From assembly GCA_017619935.1 (NCBI GenBank), contig JAFZRJ010000014.1, forward strand, positions 124,001 to 188,000: a stretch of 64,000 nt of DNA, read 5' to 3'. Shown in pieces: positions 17,376 to 26,535 of this stretch. A program made the translations under genes and the position numbers. The notes beneath the pieces were generated by a model. That model had not been told where the DNA came from. It saw nothing but the letters and a program-made list of their open reading frames with translations, and made no database searches. Every line of letters starts with the position of its first letter. The first letter of the stretch is position 1. The DNA comes from Muribaculaceae bacterium. GTDB taxonomy: Bacteria > Bacteroidota > Bacteroidia > Bacteroidales > Muribaculaceae.

Positions 17376-18818
17376 TTAAAAATTGTTGTGTTGCTGAATA
17401 ATTTCAGTTACATACTCGGAATTGAACCAATAACAATATTTTTGAACCATTCCACCATTCGGATTATATGCAAGATCCTTGGCATTTCTTCCTTTTGGGC
17501 GAACATGAAATTTACGATGCATACGTTTATTCCAAAAATATCGTGGTGAAATCTCATTATTAAGAACATGTTCACGGATATTATCCCAATACATTTCTGC
17601 AGTATCAATATCTTGGGGCGGCATCGTCCAGAAAAATGCAGTTTTTAATTCCAAATTGTCCAAATCAAATTCATTTTGTCGTTGTCCATTTGGCTGTTGG
17701 AATTGAACAAACAAAAATCTGCTGGTAAAAATTTCATATAAACGAGAATCAAGCCATTCATCGTTATCAAAAACCTCTTCGTAATCAATATTTTCAAATG
17801 ATGTGTCTTCCTTTACTCGGCCATTAGAATAACTTGTTACGGTTTTCAGTCTGATACCCGACTTCTGAAACTCCTCTGAATTGTTTACATTGTTCTCAAT
17901 GGTTTTTGCACTTTTTCCCGCAGCAATTTTATTGGCTATTATGGCTATCCTATTTTTAGCTTTTGACGGCTGAACTCCCAACCTATTGCATATTTCCAAA
18001 TAACTAAGCCCTATAAATGGACGAAAGCGCCCTATTATAACTTCTTCAAAAGAACCAGTCTTTAATTCCTCAATATCAACCAGGCTCTGTGTTGGTTGGG
18101 ATAAATCAATATTACTGACAGCACTCTCTCCTTGTTGTTTAACAAAAGCCAAAACTGTACGCATATAGGCAGGCTTCAAAGAAAAAGCACGCCTAGGGGC
18201 CAAGACACATGAAAAGGGTTGTTTACGCGGATTTTCGTTTTTTTGCCCCTTTCTACAGGCCGCAAGATAATCAGTGTCGCCTTCAGAAAGAAGGTGGGCT
18301 TCTCCACGACGGATTTTTTCCACAATTCTTTCAAAATCGTGGCGAATAATTTGCAAATCTTTTTCGGGTATTTTCCAAATAACGGTATAAATGAATTTTA
18401 AGTCCCACTTGCTGACATCTTTTTCATAGAGGTAAAAAATGAGCAACATGATTTGACACTTGATATAAAACAATGAGGTTTCAAAAGTCTCATTTACAAC
18501 CGTTTCATAATCAATCATATCGCAAACCAGACGCTCTTTGATTTGCAATTCGCCGGAAATCAACCGTTTTAATCCTGTGCCTTTCAACTCTAATCCGGCT
18601 TCTTTAAAATCAGGGCCAGGGTCAGAATTAATAGGGTATTGGAAAAATAATTCCTCCAACATTTGTTCCAACCCACCCTTACCTTGACCTTGAAGACGTG
18701 ACGCTTGCACAATGTCGTCACCTACAATTTCACGCAATGAATGGCCAATCAATTTTTTGCTGTATTCAAAAATTGAGGCAATACTCGTTTTATCATATGC
18801 AGGCCGAAGATTATCCAT
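17376..18818 (-). CDS. Sau3AI-like type II restriction endonuclease (predicted GATC)
   Basis: This 480-residue protein resembles Sau3AI, a MutH-fold enzyme that cuts GATC, in length and in both halves. The N-terminal domain carries the active site as D70, E77 and K79 in PDFKEAGLELKGTG, the D-x6-E-x-K spacing of MutH and Sau3AI. KERLVCDMIDYE and a LSEGDTDYLAACRKG segment also match my memory of Sau3AI. The C-terminal half ends with the HVRPKGRN-type segment and a motif near KYCYWFNSEYV, corresponding to Sau3AI's C-terminal domain. It is A+T-rich and precedes its methyltransferase by three bases. Confidence 0.9.
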   Translation of the reverse strand: MDNLRPAYDKTSIASIFEYSKKLIGHSLREIVGDDIVQASRLQGQGKGGLEQMLEELFFQYPINSDPGPDFKEAGLELKGTGLKRLISGELQIKERLVCDMIDYETVVNETFETSLFYIKCQIMLLIFYLYEKDVSKWDLKFIYTVIWKIPEKDLQIIRHDFERIVEKIRRGEAHLLSEGDTDYLAACRKGQKNENPRKQPFSCVLAPRRAFSLKPAYMRTVLAFVKQQGESAVSNIDLSQPTQSLVDIEELKTGSFEEVIIGRFRPFIGLSYLEICNRLGVQPSKAKNRIAIIANKIAAGKSAKTIENNVNNSEEFQKSGIRLKTVTSYSNGRVKEDTSFENIDYEEVFDNDEWLDSRLYEIFTSRFLFVQFQQPNGQRQNEFDLDNLELKTAFFWTMPPQDIDTAEMYWDNIREHVLNNEISPRYFWNKRMHRKFHVRPKGRNAKDLAYNPNGGMVQKYCYWFNSEYVTEIIQQHNNF

Positions 18819-18848
18819 TGTTTCATTAATGACAGGTTTTGCATTTCG

Positions 18849-20012
18849 TCATAGTCGCACTTTCTGGACGTAGTCGCCTACGATGACGATGTAGACACGA
18901 TTGGTGGGCAAGCCGTCGATGAAGCAGTCAAGCGTGGGATGCTGGTAGTAGAGCCGGCCTGCACCATCGTAAACCGAGGTCCATGTCCCATTGTTGTCGC
19001 CACTGATATAGATGGCACCGCCTTCGGCAATGATAGTGGGATGCCATTTCTCAGCAAGCATCTCATCGGCGGGTGCGGCGGGTGCCAAATTGCAGGCCAA
19101 AACATCTTCGCTCTCGGCAATCATATTGGTGGCGGCAATGGCGCATTGCTGTTCCACCTCGGGCGTAGCAAAAAAGTAATTGTCGGCGGCGGTGAGCGCC
19201 ATCAGATAACCGTAATGGTCATAAACGCTAAAAGCCATGTTGTCGCTCAAGCGTACACGCGTCCAACCATCGTCCAACGTTTCCATTTCCAGCGACGAGC
19301 GGTCAAGATAGATGTCATCGTTGGTCCACAGCGAGAAAGTGTCGCTGTCACCCCACACCTCGCTGGAGGTGTAGGCTTTGACGGCATGATTATCGCTCAC
19401 AATGAGATCAATTCCACTCATCGCCAAGAAATTCTTTTCACCCAACACTTCGGGTGGCTCGGGGGCGGCACAATAGATTTCAAAGAGATTGAAACAATCT
19501 TCAAAAGCGTCCTCTCCCACCATGAGCAGCGATGTCGGCAAGTAAACGGTGTGCAACTGCACGCACTCGTGGAACGCCCCTTCGCCTATCTCGGTCACCC
19601 CCTCGGGGATGGCTATGTTGGCGATGGCTGTACCTGCCAGCATGCGTGGCGAGACCTCCTGCAGGTATAACGGCAAAGTGACGCTCGTGAGCTGGTCACA
19701 ACCAGCAAACGCCTCGGCTCCGATGCGGGTCACGGTGTTGGGAATCTGCACCTGGGTCACCCGCGACTGGCTGAACGCGCCATCGGCAATAGCGGCCACG
19801 GTATAGTTGGCCCCGTCGCAATAAACCTGCTCGGGAATGAGTTGGACGCCTTCATAGACGCTTTCCATCCCGTCCCAAGCGGGCGCCACGGCCACTTCGT
19901 AGTCGTTCACGATATCGTAGTAAAAACCTCCACTGGTGAAATCCCATGCTTGCGCCATCAGCGGCAATGCCATGGCCAAGCCCATCATCCATCTATGTAT
20001 CATCGTTTTCAT
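18849..20012 (-). CDS. secreted BspA-type LRR_5 protein with C-terminal sorting-like tail
   Basis: This 387-residue protein has a signal peptide (ending MAQA near residue 22) and a short run of LRR_5 repeats at about residues 70-175, with units such as VTQVQIPNTVTRIGAEAF and LTSVTLPLYLQEV. Residues 180-380 form a less repetitive domain. The last 35 residues (RVYIVIVGDYVQKVRL at the end) look like a short type-A type IX secretion sorting tail, unlike the dockerin tail of the protein at 6494. It lies between murF-alr and the restriction genes, on the same strand. Confidence 0.85.
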   Translation of the reverse strand: MKTMIHRWMMGLAMALPLMAQAWDFTSGGFYYDIVNDYEVAVAPAWDGMESVYEGVQLIPEQVYCDGANYTVAAIADGAFSQSRVTQVQIPNTVTRIGAEAFAGCDQLTSVTLPLYLQEVSPRMLAGTAIANIAIPEGVTEIGEGAFHECVQLHTVYLPTSLLMVGEDAFEDCFNLFEIYCAAPEPPEVLGEKNFLAMSGIDLIVSDNHAVKAYTSSEVWGDSDTFSLWTNDDIYLDRSSLEMETLDDGWTRVRLSDNMAFSVYDHYGYLMALTAADNYFFATPEVEQQCAIAATNMIAESEDVLACNLAPAAPADEMLAEKWHPTIIAEGGAIYISGDNNGTWTSVYDGAGRLYYQHPTLDCFIDGLPTNRVYIVIVGDYVQKVRL

Positions 20013-20021
20013 TGTTGTTTC

Positions 20022-22511
20022 CTATTCGCGATAATAAACTCTTTTGACCCGTGGCGAGATGCTTGTGAGTATCTCGTAAGGAATCGTTCCCCGAACATTG
20101 CTGAGATTCTCAACAGGAATGTGTTCGCCGAAGATTTCCACATGGTCGCCCACGGCGCATTCCACATCGGTCACATCAATCATCACGGCATCCATGCACA
20201 CATTGCCCACCGTGGGACACAACGCGCCGTTGACCCACATGCTGGTGCGCCCGTTGCCGAAGTGACGGTCAAAGCCATCGGCATATCCCAGCGTAACCGT
20301 AGCAATGCGCGAATCACGGGTAAGCACTCCCTTGCGGCCATAACCGATGGTGGTGCCCGCCGGCAACTCCTTGAGGGAAATAATCACCGAGTGGAGCGAT
20401 GCCACGGGTTGCAATGCGGCCTCGCTGCCATCGAAGAGCGTGGCTATGCCGTAAAGCCCGATACCAATGCGCACCATGTCGTACTGGTGCTCGGGGAAGC
20501 GCACGATGCCGCTCGTGTTGAGGATGTGGCGCAACAGATGGTGTTCGTAGGCAGCTTGCAACACTTCGCAGCACTCGTCGAAATAGTCAAACTGCTCCTG
20601 TGTGTAAGCATCCTGTCCGGGTTCATCGGCAACGCACAAGTGAGAGAACACCGATACGGGACACAACACATCCTGCCCCTTGAGCAAAGCAATCAGCTCG
20701 GGCAGTTGCTCACGCCTGAAGCCCAAACGATGCATACCCGAATCAATCTTGAGATGCACTGGGAAATCGCGCACACCGCACTTGCGGCCTTCACGAATCA
20801 AACCCTGACATTCCTCCAGGCTGTACACTTCCGGTTCCAGCCGATGCACAAACATGGCTTTGTAATTGACCGCACTGGGATTGAGCACCACAATGGGCAT
20901 GGCGATGCCCGCCCGGCGCAGGGCAACGCCCTCGTCGTGAACGGCCACGGCCAGATAGTCGGCGCCACGGTCCTGAAGGGTCTTCGCCACTTCATAGCTT
21001 CCGGTTCCGTAGCCACTGGCTTTCACCATCGCCATCGTGCGGGTGGTGGGTTTGACCAGCGACTTGAAGAACTTGAAGTTGTGCGCCAGCGCATTCAGGT
21101 CAACCTCCATCACCGTTTGGTGGCGTTTGGCCTCCAGCATATCGATGATTTGGTCAAATTCAAATTCGGGCGCACCCTTGACCAACACTGTCTCATTGTC
21201 GAAGTCGCCTTGCGTCATGGCGGCTATCAATTCTTGCGTAGTGGCAAAAAAGCGTGACGTGGGCAACGAGTCAAAATACTTGGCATAATGACACATTTCG
21301 GCTCCCACGCCCAACAAGCGCCGCACGCCTTTGCCACGCAACAGTTCACTGGTGCGGATATAGAGTTCATCGCCAGTGTAGGCCTCGGGCTTGAGGTCAC
21401 TCAGGATGACCGTGCTGCCCCGCGACCCTGCACGGCGCATCATAAAGTTCAATGCAGGAGTAAGCGAATTATAGTCGCTGCTGTAGCCGTCAGCGATGAT
21501 GGTACAGTCGTTGATACCCTCAATCACGTTGATACGGGTGCCCACCGGCGTCAGCTCGCGCATACGCTCCTCGATATCGGTCGGGTCCACACCCATCAGG
21601 AGCATCACCGCCAGACAGGTGATGGCGTTTTCCACATCACGATCGGCGTCAAAAGGCACCACAACCGTTCCTTGATGCGACTGGAAGGTGTACTGAATAG
21701 TGGTGCGGTGGTCATCGCGACGGATTTCTTCCACCTGCAAGGCGGCCTTTTGCCCCTTGGTGCTCCAAGCCAGTTCCTGCGCCACATCCACCTCCAACAA
21801 TGGCGCGATGGCATTGGTGACCAAGTGGTCGTCGGCCGGATAAACGATGCTCTCGCAGCTATAGAGGATTTTGGCTTTTTCCTGAGCCTTTTCGGTCATG
21901 GAAGCAAAGCCGTCGTCGTGCTCCGAGCCAATGTTGGTAATCACACCTATTGTGGGACGTATCATGGCCTGCAAACGCGCCATCTCGCCAGTGGTCGAAA
22001 TACCCGCCTCAATGATAGCCAGCGTGGTGGAGTCTTCAATATCCCACAACGACAGGGGTACTCCGATTTGTGAGTTATAACTGCGCGGCGAGCGCACGAT
22101 GCGATAGTCGCTCTTCAACAACTGGTAGAGCCACTCCTTGACGGTAGTCTTTCCTCGGCTGCCGGTGATGCCTATCACGGGGATGTCGAATCGACGGCGG
22201 TGATAGGTGGCCACCGTCTGCAACGCATCCATCGTGTTGTCGACCAACAAGAAATTGGCCAATCCCACCAAGCCCGATGGGATGTCGTGCATGCTTTCAA
22301 CGACAAAGTTACGCACACCCTGCTCGTAAAGCGGCTGCACATAGTGGTGGCCGTCGTTGTTGGTCGTGCGCAGCGCAAAGAAGAGGGACTCTTGCGCGTA
22401 GGTGAGCGAGCGCGAGTCGGTCAGCAACTGACTGATGACGGCTTCCCCGTCGTAGAGCCTCGACTCATCGATGCGCAAGGCGCCTGCTATTTCTTTTATC
22501 GTATATTTCAT
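20022..22511 (-). CDS. murF-alr: bifunctional MurF / alanine racemase
   Basis: This 829-residue fusion joins UDP-MurNAc-tripeptide:D-Ala-D-Ala ligase to alanine racemase, an arrangement known in Bacteroidetes. Residues 1-455 are MurF, with the ATP loop GITGSRGKTTVKEW near 116 and the Mur ligase Glu/His region TNIGSEHDD. From about residue 460 the racemase begins (VMEVDLNALAHNFKFF); the PLP lysine is in MVKASGYGTG, and the second catalytic tyrosine lies in a TIGYGRKG segment near residue 733. One product thus makes D-alanine and uses the dipeptide in cell-wall precursor synthesis. It ends 10 bases before the BspA gene. Confidence 0.95.
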   Translation of the reverse strand: MKYTIKEIAGALRIDESRLYDGEAVISQLLTDSRSLTYAQESLFFALRTTNNDGHHYVQPLYEQGVRNFVVESMHDIPSGLVGLANFLLVDNTMDALQTVATYHRRRFDIPVIGITGSRGKTTVKEWLYQLLKSDYRIVRSPRSYNSQIGVPLSLWDIEDSTTLAIIEAGISTTGEMARLQAMIRPTIGVITNIGSEHDDGFASMTEKAQEKAKILYSCESIVYPADDHLVTNAIAPLLEVDVAQELAWSTKGQKAALQVEEIRRDDHRTTIQYTFQSHQGTVVVPFDADRDVENAITCLAVMLLMGVDPTDIEERMRELTPVGTRINVIEGINDCTIIADGYSSDYNSLTPALNFMMRRAGSRGSTVILSDLKPEAYTGDELYIRTSELLRGKGVRRLLGVGAEMCHYAKYFDSLPTSRFFATTQELIAAMTQGDFDNETVLVKGAPEFEFDQIIDMLEAKRHQTVMEVDLNALAHNFKFFKSLVKPTTRTMAMVKASGYGTGSYEVAKTLQDRGADYLAVAVHDEGVALRRAGIAMPIVVLNPSAVNYKAMFVHRLEPEVYSLEECQGLIREGRKCGVRDFPVHLKIDSGMHRLGFRREQLPELIALLKGQDVLCPVSVFSHLCVADEPGQDAYTQEQFDYFDECCEVLQAAYEHHLLRHILNTSGIVRFPEHQYDMVRIGIGLYGIATLFDGSEAALQPVASLHSVIISLKELPAGTTIGYGRKGVLTRDSRIATVTLGYADGFDRHFGNGRTSMWVNGALCPTVGNVCMDAVMIDVTDVECAVGDHVEIFGEHIPVENLSNVRGTIPYEILTSISPRVKRVYYRE

Positions 22512-22556
22512 GTCTCGTGAGGTGTTACTTCATTAAAATTTTGGATGTCAATCCTG

Positions 22557-23516
22557 TTAGTCCGTATCCAAACGGAGATAGGGGTACTCCTTCTTCAAGT
22601 TACGCAATACCGCTTGCGTGTCGGCATTAAATCGCTCCACAGCCTCACGCGACGCACTCATGGGGCGGTGCTGCAAGCGCTTGTTCACTCGTTCGCATCG
22701 GGCGATGGCCTGTGCCGAGCGGTCGTCAAAATAAGTAGCCTGGAATGACTGCCAAATATATTCCACCGCCACTTCGCTGGGATGCACCATGTCGGTGGCA
22801 TAAAAACGATAGTCGCGCAAGTCATCGAGCATAATCTCATAGGACGGAAAATAACTGGTAAATTCAGGGAAAGCGGTCACCACCTCATTCACCGCCACTC
22901 GCAGCGCCGCCTTGCTGAGCGAATTGACGTCCAAGCCATCGGCAATGTGACGTATAGGGCTCACCGTGAAAATGACGTGCGCTGCTGGATTAAAACGGTG
23001 AAAAGCCTCCACCATGCCACACAGTTCGCGGGCCATTTCCTCCACACTTGCCATACTTCGCGAGAATTCATGCTGCGGCACCTTGTGGCAGTTAGCCACC
23101 ACCTCGCCCGTGGTTTTCAACCGATAGACCATGGCAGTGCCCAGTGTCACAATCAGCACTTGGCACGATTGCAGACGCTGGTGCGACGCGTTGATGCGGG
23201 CATTCATCCGCTCCAGCGTCGCTTGCTTGTCGGGCAAGGAATAGCGCGAATGGAAAGCATAACTGTTCCACACGCCGTTTTGCGAGAACAAGGTGTTACC
23301 GGCTATAGGCTCAGCGGCAATCAGGCGCGACACTCCGGCAGCGATGCTGAACGGGTTGAACAATGTGCCGAACGGGTTCACATCAACCTGCATCATGGCA
23401 TTACGCATCTTCATGCCGATGTTGTCGCTGAAACACGAGCCCACCAACACCACCTCATCACTGTGGTGCAGCAAACCCTGATTCTCAGCCATCCTTATGG
23501 TCGTCCTGAATTCCAT
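22557..23516 (-). CDS. GSCFA domain protein
   Basis: This 319-residue protein carries the GSCFA domain, named for the motif visible here as VGSCFSDNIG near residue 27; the family is related to GDSL/SGNH-type hydrolases, and the Ser and later Asp-x-x-His (ATDMVHPSEVAVEYIW) fit that fold. The substrate is unknown. I chose the ATG at 23514-23516 because it lies 20 bases after a TAATTTTG box and removes 17 unlikely leader residues. It is the first gene of the minus-strand run leading into murF-alr, 45 bases away. Confidence 0.88.
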   Translation of the reverse strand: MEFRTTIRMAENQGLLHHSDEVVLVGSCFSDNIGMKMRNAMMQVDVNPFGTLFNPFSIAAGVSRLIAAEPIAGNTLFSQNGVWNSYAFHSRYSLPDKQATLERMNARINASHQRLQSCQVLIVTLGTAMVYRLKTTGEVVANCHKVPQHEFSRSMASVEEMARELCGMVEAFHRFNPAAHVIFTVSPIRHIADGLDVNSLSKAALRVAVNEVVTAFPEFTSYFPSYEIMLDDLRDYRFYATDMVHPSEVAVEYIWQSFQATYFDDRSAQAIARCERVNKRLQHRPMSASREAVERFNADTQAVLRNLKKEYPYLRLDTD

Positions 23517-23536
23517 ATCGTTTTGATATAAGCAAG

Positions 23537-23544
23537 CAAAATTA
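23537..23544 (-). promoter_or_regulatory. TAnnTTTG -7 box for the GSCFA-murF run
   Basis: TAATTTTG on the minus strand ends 20 bases before the ATG at 23516. Confidence 0.65.
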
Positions 23545-23595
23545 ATGCTTTCGCATGAAACGACCAAAAAATTTTGTCATTTCAGCCGAAATGGC

Positions 23596-23603
23596 TAACT
23601 TCG
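23596..23603 (+). promoter_or_regulatory. -7 box variant (TAACTTCG) for the DUF3298 gene
   Basis: TAACTTCG, one base from TAnnTTTG, lies 24 bases before the ATG at 23628. The adjoining CATTTC-agcc-GAAATG dyad may be part of control. Confidence 0.4.
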
Positions 23604-23627
23604 CACGTCAAACCAGTGTAACTTTTT

Positions 23628-24560
23628 ATGAGCAAGCGTTCACTACTCATTATCATCCTCCTGCTCACAATAGTTGATATTGTGGCCGCTTTCTGGTATC
23701 TGGCAGCACGCATCGAGGCCAGCGGCAGTAGCCGTGACATCTTCGAGATTGTGCCCGACACCACAGTGGCCGAGATGGCCGACACCCTCACCGAGACCAA
23801 TGTGCCCGACTCGTTCATGATGGCAGAGCAACACGCCTACTACGTGAGTCAGCAACCCGCCATCAAGGGTGACAACAGCACTTACTTTTATTGCGTCAAA
23901 CGGGTAAAGGTGCGCTGGCCCAAGAGTGTGAACGGCAGTTCTCGGATGGGACAACTCGAGCACGCCATGCTGGAGAAAATGTTCCCCATGGTGGGTAATG
24001 ACCTGGAACAGTCCATCAACATGTTTTTAGGACAGCCATCCTTTAACTCGACCCACGAACTGGCTTATAATAAAATTGATTTCCTGCCCGCATCGGCGTC
24101 ATCCTACAGCAACCGGAGCGATATTGTCGCGTTCCCCGTGATGACCTCGATGAGGCTGTTGGTCATGGGCATTGAGAAATACGTTTTCAATGGCATTGAA
24201 ACCATCACGAGCACCGCCTACGTCCACTACGACCGAGGCACGCACCGCTTGCTGGAAAAGAAAGACATTTTTGCCGAGAAAGATGTCGTGATTCTGGGCA
24301 TCATCAACGCCAAAATTGACCAACTGAATCGGGAAAAAGGCTCACAACTGCAACACGCCTCCACCATGCCCGAGTTCCAGGCCAAAGCCAAGGGCATCAG
24401 TTTCCACTTCCCCACTGGCATCATTGCCGCGCCCAACGAAGGCCCGATTGAAGTTTTCGTGGATTACCCCAAAATTAAGCCCGCTTTGACCACCAGTTTC
24501 AAGCGGCTCGTCGCCGAAAACACGGGATTCTGGGACTACAAGCACGTCACCATCGACTGA
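23628..24560 (+). CDS. DUF3298 (RsiV-like) domain protein, membrane-anchored
   Basis: This 310-residue protein has one N-terminal hydrophobic segment (residues 5-24, LLIIILLLTIVDIVAAFWYL) and then a periplasmic region. Its C-terminal half resembles DUF3298, the fold found in RsiV-like proteins: VHYDRGTHRLLEKKDIF followed, near the end, by the FHFPTGIIAAPNEGPIEVF segment. RsiV itself binds lysozyme, but no anti-sigma domain is seen here, so function is open. It stands alone on the plus strand between two minus-strand groups. Confidence 0.8.
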   Translation: MSKRSLLIIILLLTIVDIVAAFWYLAARIEASGSSRDIFEIVPDTTVAEMADTLTETNVPDSFMMAEQHAYYVSQQPAIKGDNSTYFYCVKRVKVRWPKSVNGSSRMGQLEHAMLEKMFPMVGNDLEQSINMFLGQPSFNSTHELAYNKIDFLPASASSYSNRSDIVAFPVMTSMRLLVMGIEKYVFNGIETITSTAYVHYDRGTHRLLEKKDIFAEKDVVILGIINAKIDQLNREKGSQLQHASTMPEFQAKAKGISFHFPTGIIAAPNEGPIEVFVDYPKIKPALTTSFKRLVAENTGFWDYKHVTID

Positions 24561-24623
24561 TTCCTCAAAAAAATCCGCAAAAAACGCTTGACAGCGATAC
24601 CGCCGCCAACGGATACCCTTGTG

Positions 24624-25589
24624 TTACAGGACAAACATCTGTGAGGTGGTGAAACGTGGCAAGGCATAGACCTGCACGTCACGGCCACGCTGGTCGGGAG
24701 CATTGCTGCCGTCGCCCACCGTGAGTCCCTGGTCTTGCAGGGCCCTTGTCATGGCGTAACAGGCTATTTCGGGTCGGTTGTTGTCGTTGCTCAAGTGGCA
24801 CAAAAACACATAGCGTAACCCTTCGTGATAATGGCTCGCCACAAATTGGGCAGTTACGGCGTTGTCGAGGTGCCCACGTTCACCGCGCACACGATTTTTC
24901 AGGTACTCAGGATAGGTGCCGCAACGCAGCATCTCGCTGTCATAGTTGCTCTCGACCATCAAGTAATGAGCTTGCTGCATATAAAACTCGGCACGGCTGG
25001 TGATGACTCCCATATCGGTCGCCACAACAAAGTTGCGCTCCCCTATCACGATATTGAACCCCATGTTGTCGGTGCCGTCGTGCGAGGTGTCGAAGGCGGT
25101 GATGGTCATACCCGCCAACTTGAACGGGATTTCTTTATAAATGGGGTCATGAAATTCCTTGAGACGTGACGAGATGCTGTGACGGCGCAGCAGGCCGAGG
25201 AGCAACTTGGGCGTGCAAAACACACGCAGATGTTTGTACTTACGCACATAAGCGTAAACATATCGCACATGATCCTGATGGTCGTGGGTGAGGATGACGC
25301 CCTTCACCGACTGCGGTGACACGCCGTTTCGTTGCAAGTCATCGAACACATGGTCGATGTCAACGCCGGCATCAATGAGAATACCGCTCTTGAATGTTCC
25401 CAAATAGGCGCTATTGCCGCTGCTGCCACTGCCGAAACTCATAAAGATGAAATCGGTAGGGCGTTCGCCCTCGCGGCTCGTTTCGGGCGCAGCCGACTTC
25501 ATGGGTTCTACCGCTGTGTCGTCAAAGTCAAATTTTATATATTCACTTGCGTGATGTTTATGTTTTTGATAGTCTCTGTTCATTGCCAA
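24624..25589 (-). CDS. MBL-fold metallohydrolase, YycJ/WalJ-like
   Basis: This 321-residue protein is a metallo-beta-lactamase-fold hydrolase. The metal motif is THDHQDH near residue 101, with further ligands in TSHDGTDNMG, the ATDMG segment and the VESNYDSEM segment. The opening of the domain, FGSGSSGNSAYLG near residue 52, and overall layout match the YycJ/WalJ group, putative nucleases linked in other bacteria to cell-wall or DNA metabolism. About 45 charged, probably disordered residues precede the domain. The start could be Met1 or Met3. It converges with the DUF3298 gene. Confidence 0.85.
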   Translation of the reverse strand: MAMNRDYQKHKHHASEYIKFDFDDTAVEPMKSAAPETSREGERPTDFIFMSFGSGSSGNSAYLGTFKSGILIDAGVDIDHVFDDLQRNGVSPQSVKGVILTHDHQDHVRYVYAYVRKYKHLRVFCTPKLLLGLLRRHSISSRLKEFHDPIYKEIPFKLAGMTITAFDTSHDGTDNMGFNIVIGERNFVVATDMGVITSRAEFYMQQAHYLMVESNYDSEMLRCGTYPEYLKNRVRGERGHLDNAVTAQFVASHYHEGLRYVFLCHLSNDNNRPEIACYAMTRALQDQGLTVGDGSNAPDQRGRDVQVYALPRFTTSQMFVL

Positions 25590-25613
25590 TGGTATTGAAA
25601 TTGCGTGTGTTTT

Positions 25614-26321
25614 TCATTTGTAAAGCAGATAGATGGTCGGCACCTTTGCCAGCACAGGTGGTTGAGCGGCCCATTGCTTGATGGTGCGAGTCACGATGTG
25701 CTCACCGGCTCCCGTGATATCGCTCGCCACACACAACTTCAAACCCGGCGGCAAATGCTTGAGCATATCGGCTATGAGGGTGTTGTTGCGATAAGGTGTT
25801 TCTATAAATATCTGTGTTTGGTTCTCGTGCAAAATGCGATGCTCCATCTCCTTGAATTTTCGGACACGGGCTGAAGCATCAATGGGCAAGTAACCCACAA
25901 AAGCAAAACTCTGTCCGTTAAAGCCCGACCCCATCAGCCCCAACAAGATGCTTGACGGGCCCACGAGCGGTTTCACGAGCAGACCTTTGCTCTGGGCGAT
26001 GGCCACCAAATCGGCCCCCGGGTCGGCGACGGCAGGACAGCCCGCCTCGCTGATGACGCCCATGGGGTGCCCTTGTTCCAAGGGTTGCAGATAGGACGCC
26101 ACCCGCTCTATTGGCGTGTGCTCGTTCAACTCGTAAAACGTGAGCGTATCGATGTCTATCTCGCGATCACACTTCTTGAGAAACCGACGGGCCGACCTCA
26201 CATTCTCCACCACAAAGTGCTTGATTTCACGCACAAGCGCAAAATTGTATTGCGGCAGCACCTGCGTGAGGTCACCGTCGCTCAACTGTGCGGGAATGAG
26301 ATATAAAGCCGGGTCAACCAT
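25614..26321 (-). CDS. RsmI-family SAM-dependent methyltransferase
   Basis: This 235-residue protein has the tetrapyrrole-methylase fold of RsmI, which methylates 2'-O of C1402 in 16S rRNA. Visible motifs are MGVISEAGCPAVADPGADLV, LVGPSSILLGLMGSGFNGQSF and IFIETPYRNNTL. The N-terminus lacks the usual GTLYVVATPIGN start and reads ALYLIPAQL instead, so it is the shorter Bacteroidetes variant, and the exact target is not certain. Its promoter box lies 22 bases upstream. Confidence 0.85.
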   Translation of the reverse strand: MVDPALYLIPAQLSDGDLTQVLPQYNFALVREIKHFVVENVRSARRFLKKCDREIDIDTLTFYELNEHTPIERVASYLQPLEQGHPMGVISEAGCPAVADPGADLVAIAQSKGLLVKPLVGPSSILLGLMGSGFNGQSFAFVGYLPIDASARVRKFKEMEHRILHENQTQIFIETPYRNNTLIADMLKHLPPGLKLCVASDITGAGEHIVTRTIKQWAAQPPVLAKVPTIYLLYK

Positions 26322-26343
26322 AACTCGTTTTGCGTTGAATTTG

Positions 26344-26351
26344 CAAAGTTA
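26344..26351 (-). promoter_or_regulatory. TAnnTTTG -7 box for the RsmI-family gene
   Basis: TAACTTTG on the minus strand, 22 bases upstream of the ATG at 26321. Confidence 0.65.
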
Positions 26352-26499
26352 CTCCATTTTAACGACAAACTGAAAAAGATAGTATATTTTTTCCATTTTT
26401 TGTTCATCGGTTTTGCCTTGAAAAGCCATTCACGGCTCTTGAACTTGAATCGGGTGAAACGATTTTTCAAGATATTGGTGAAGTGTCAAAAATATTGAT

Positions 26500-26507
26500 T
26501 AATTTTG
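26500..26507 (+). promoter_or_regulatory. TAnnTTTG -7 box for phoH
   Basis: TAATTTTG lies 28 bases before the ATG at 26536. Confidence 0.65.
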
Positions 26508-26535
26508 TGCCTAGATTTTGTATAGAACATATTAC

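Noticed and set aside
19842-21257. 471-codon plus-strand ORF
   Set aside because: It lies opposite the BspA and murF-alr genes, whose motifs are clear. Its product is rich in His and Arg with no recognisable domain, as expected for an antisense frame.
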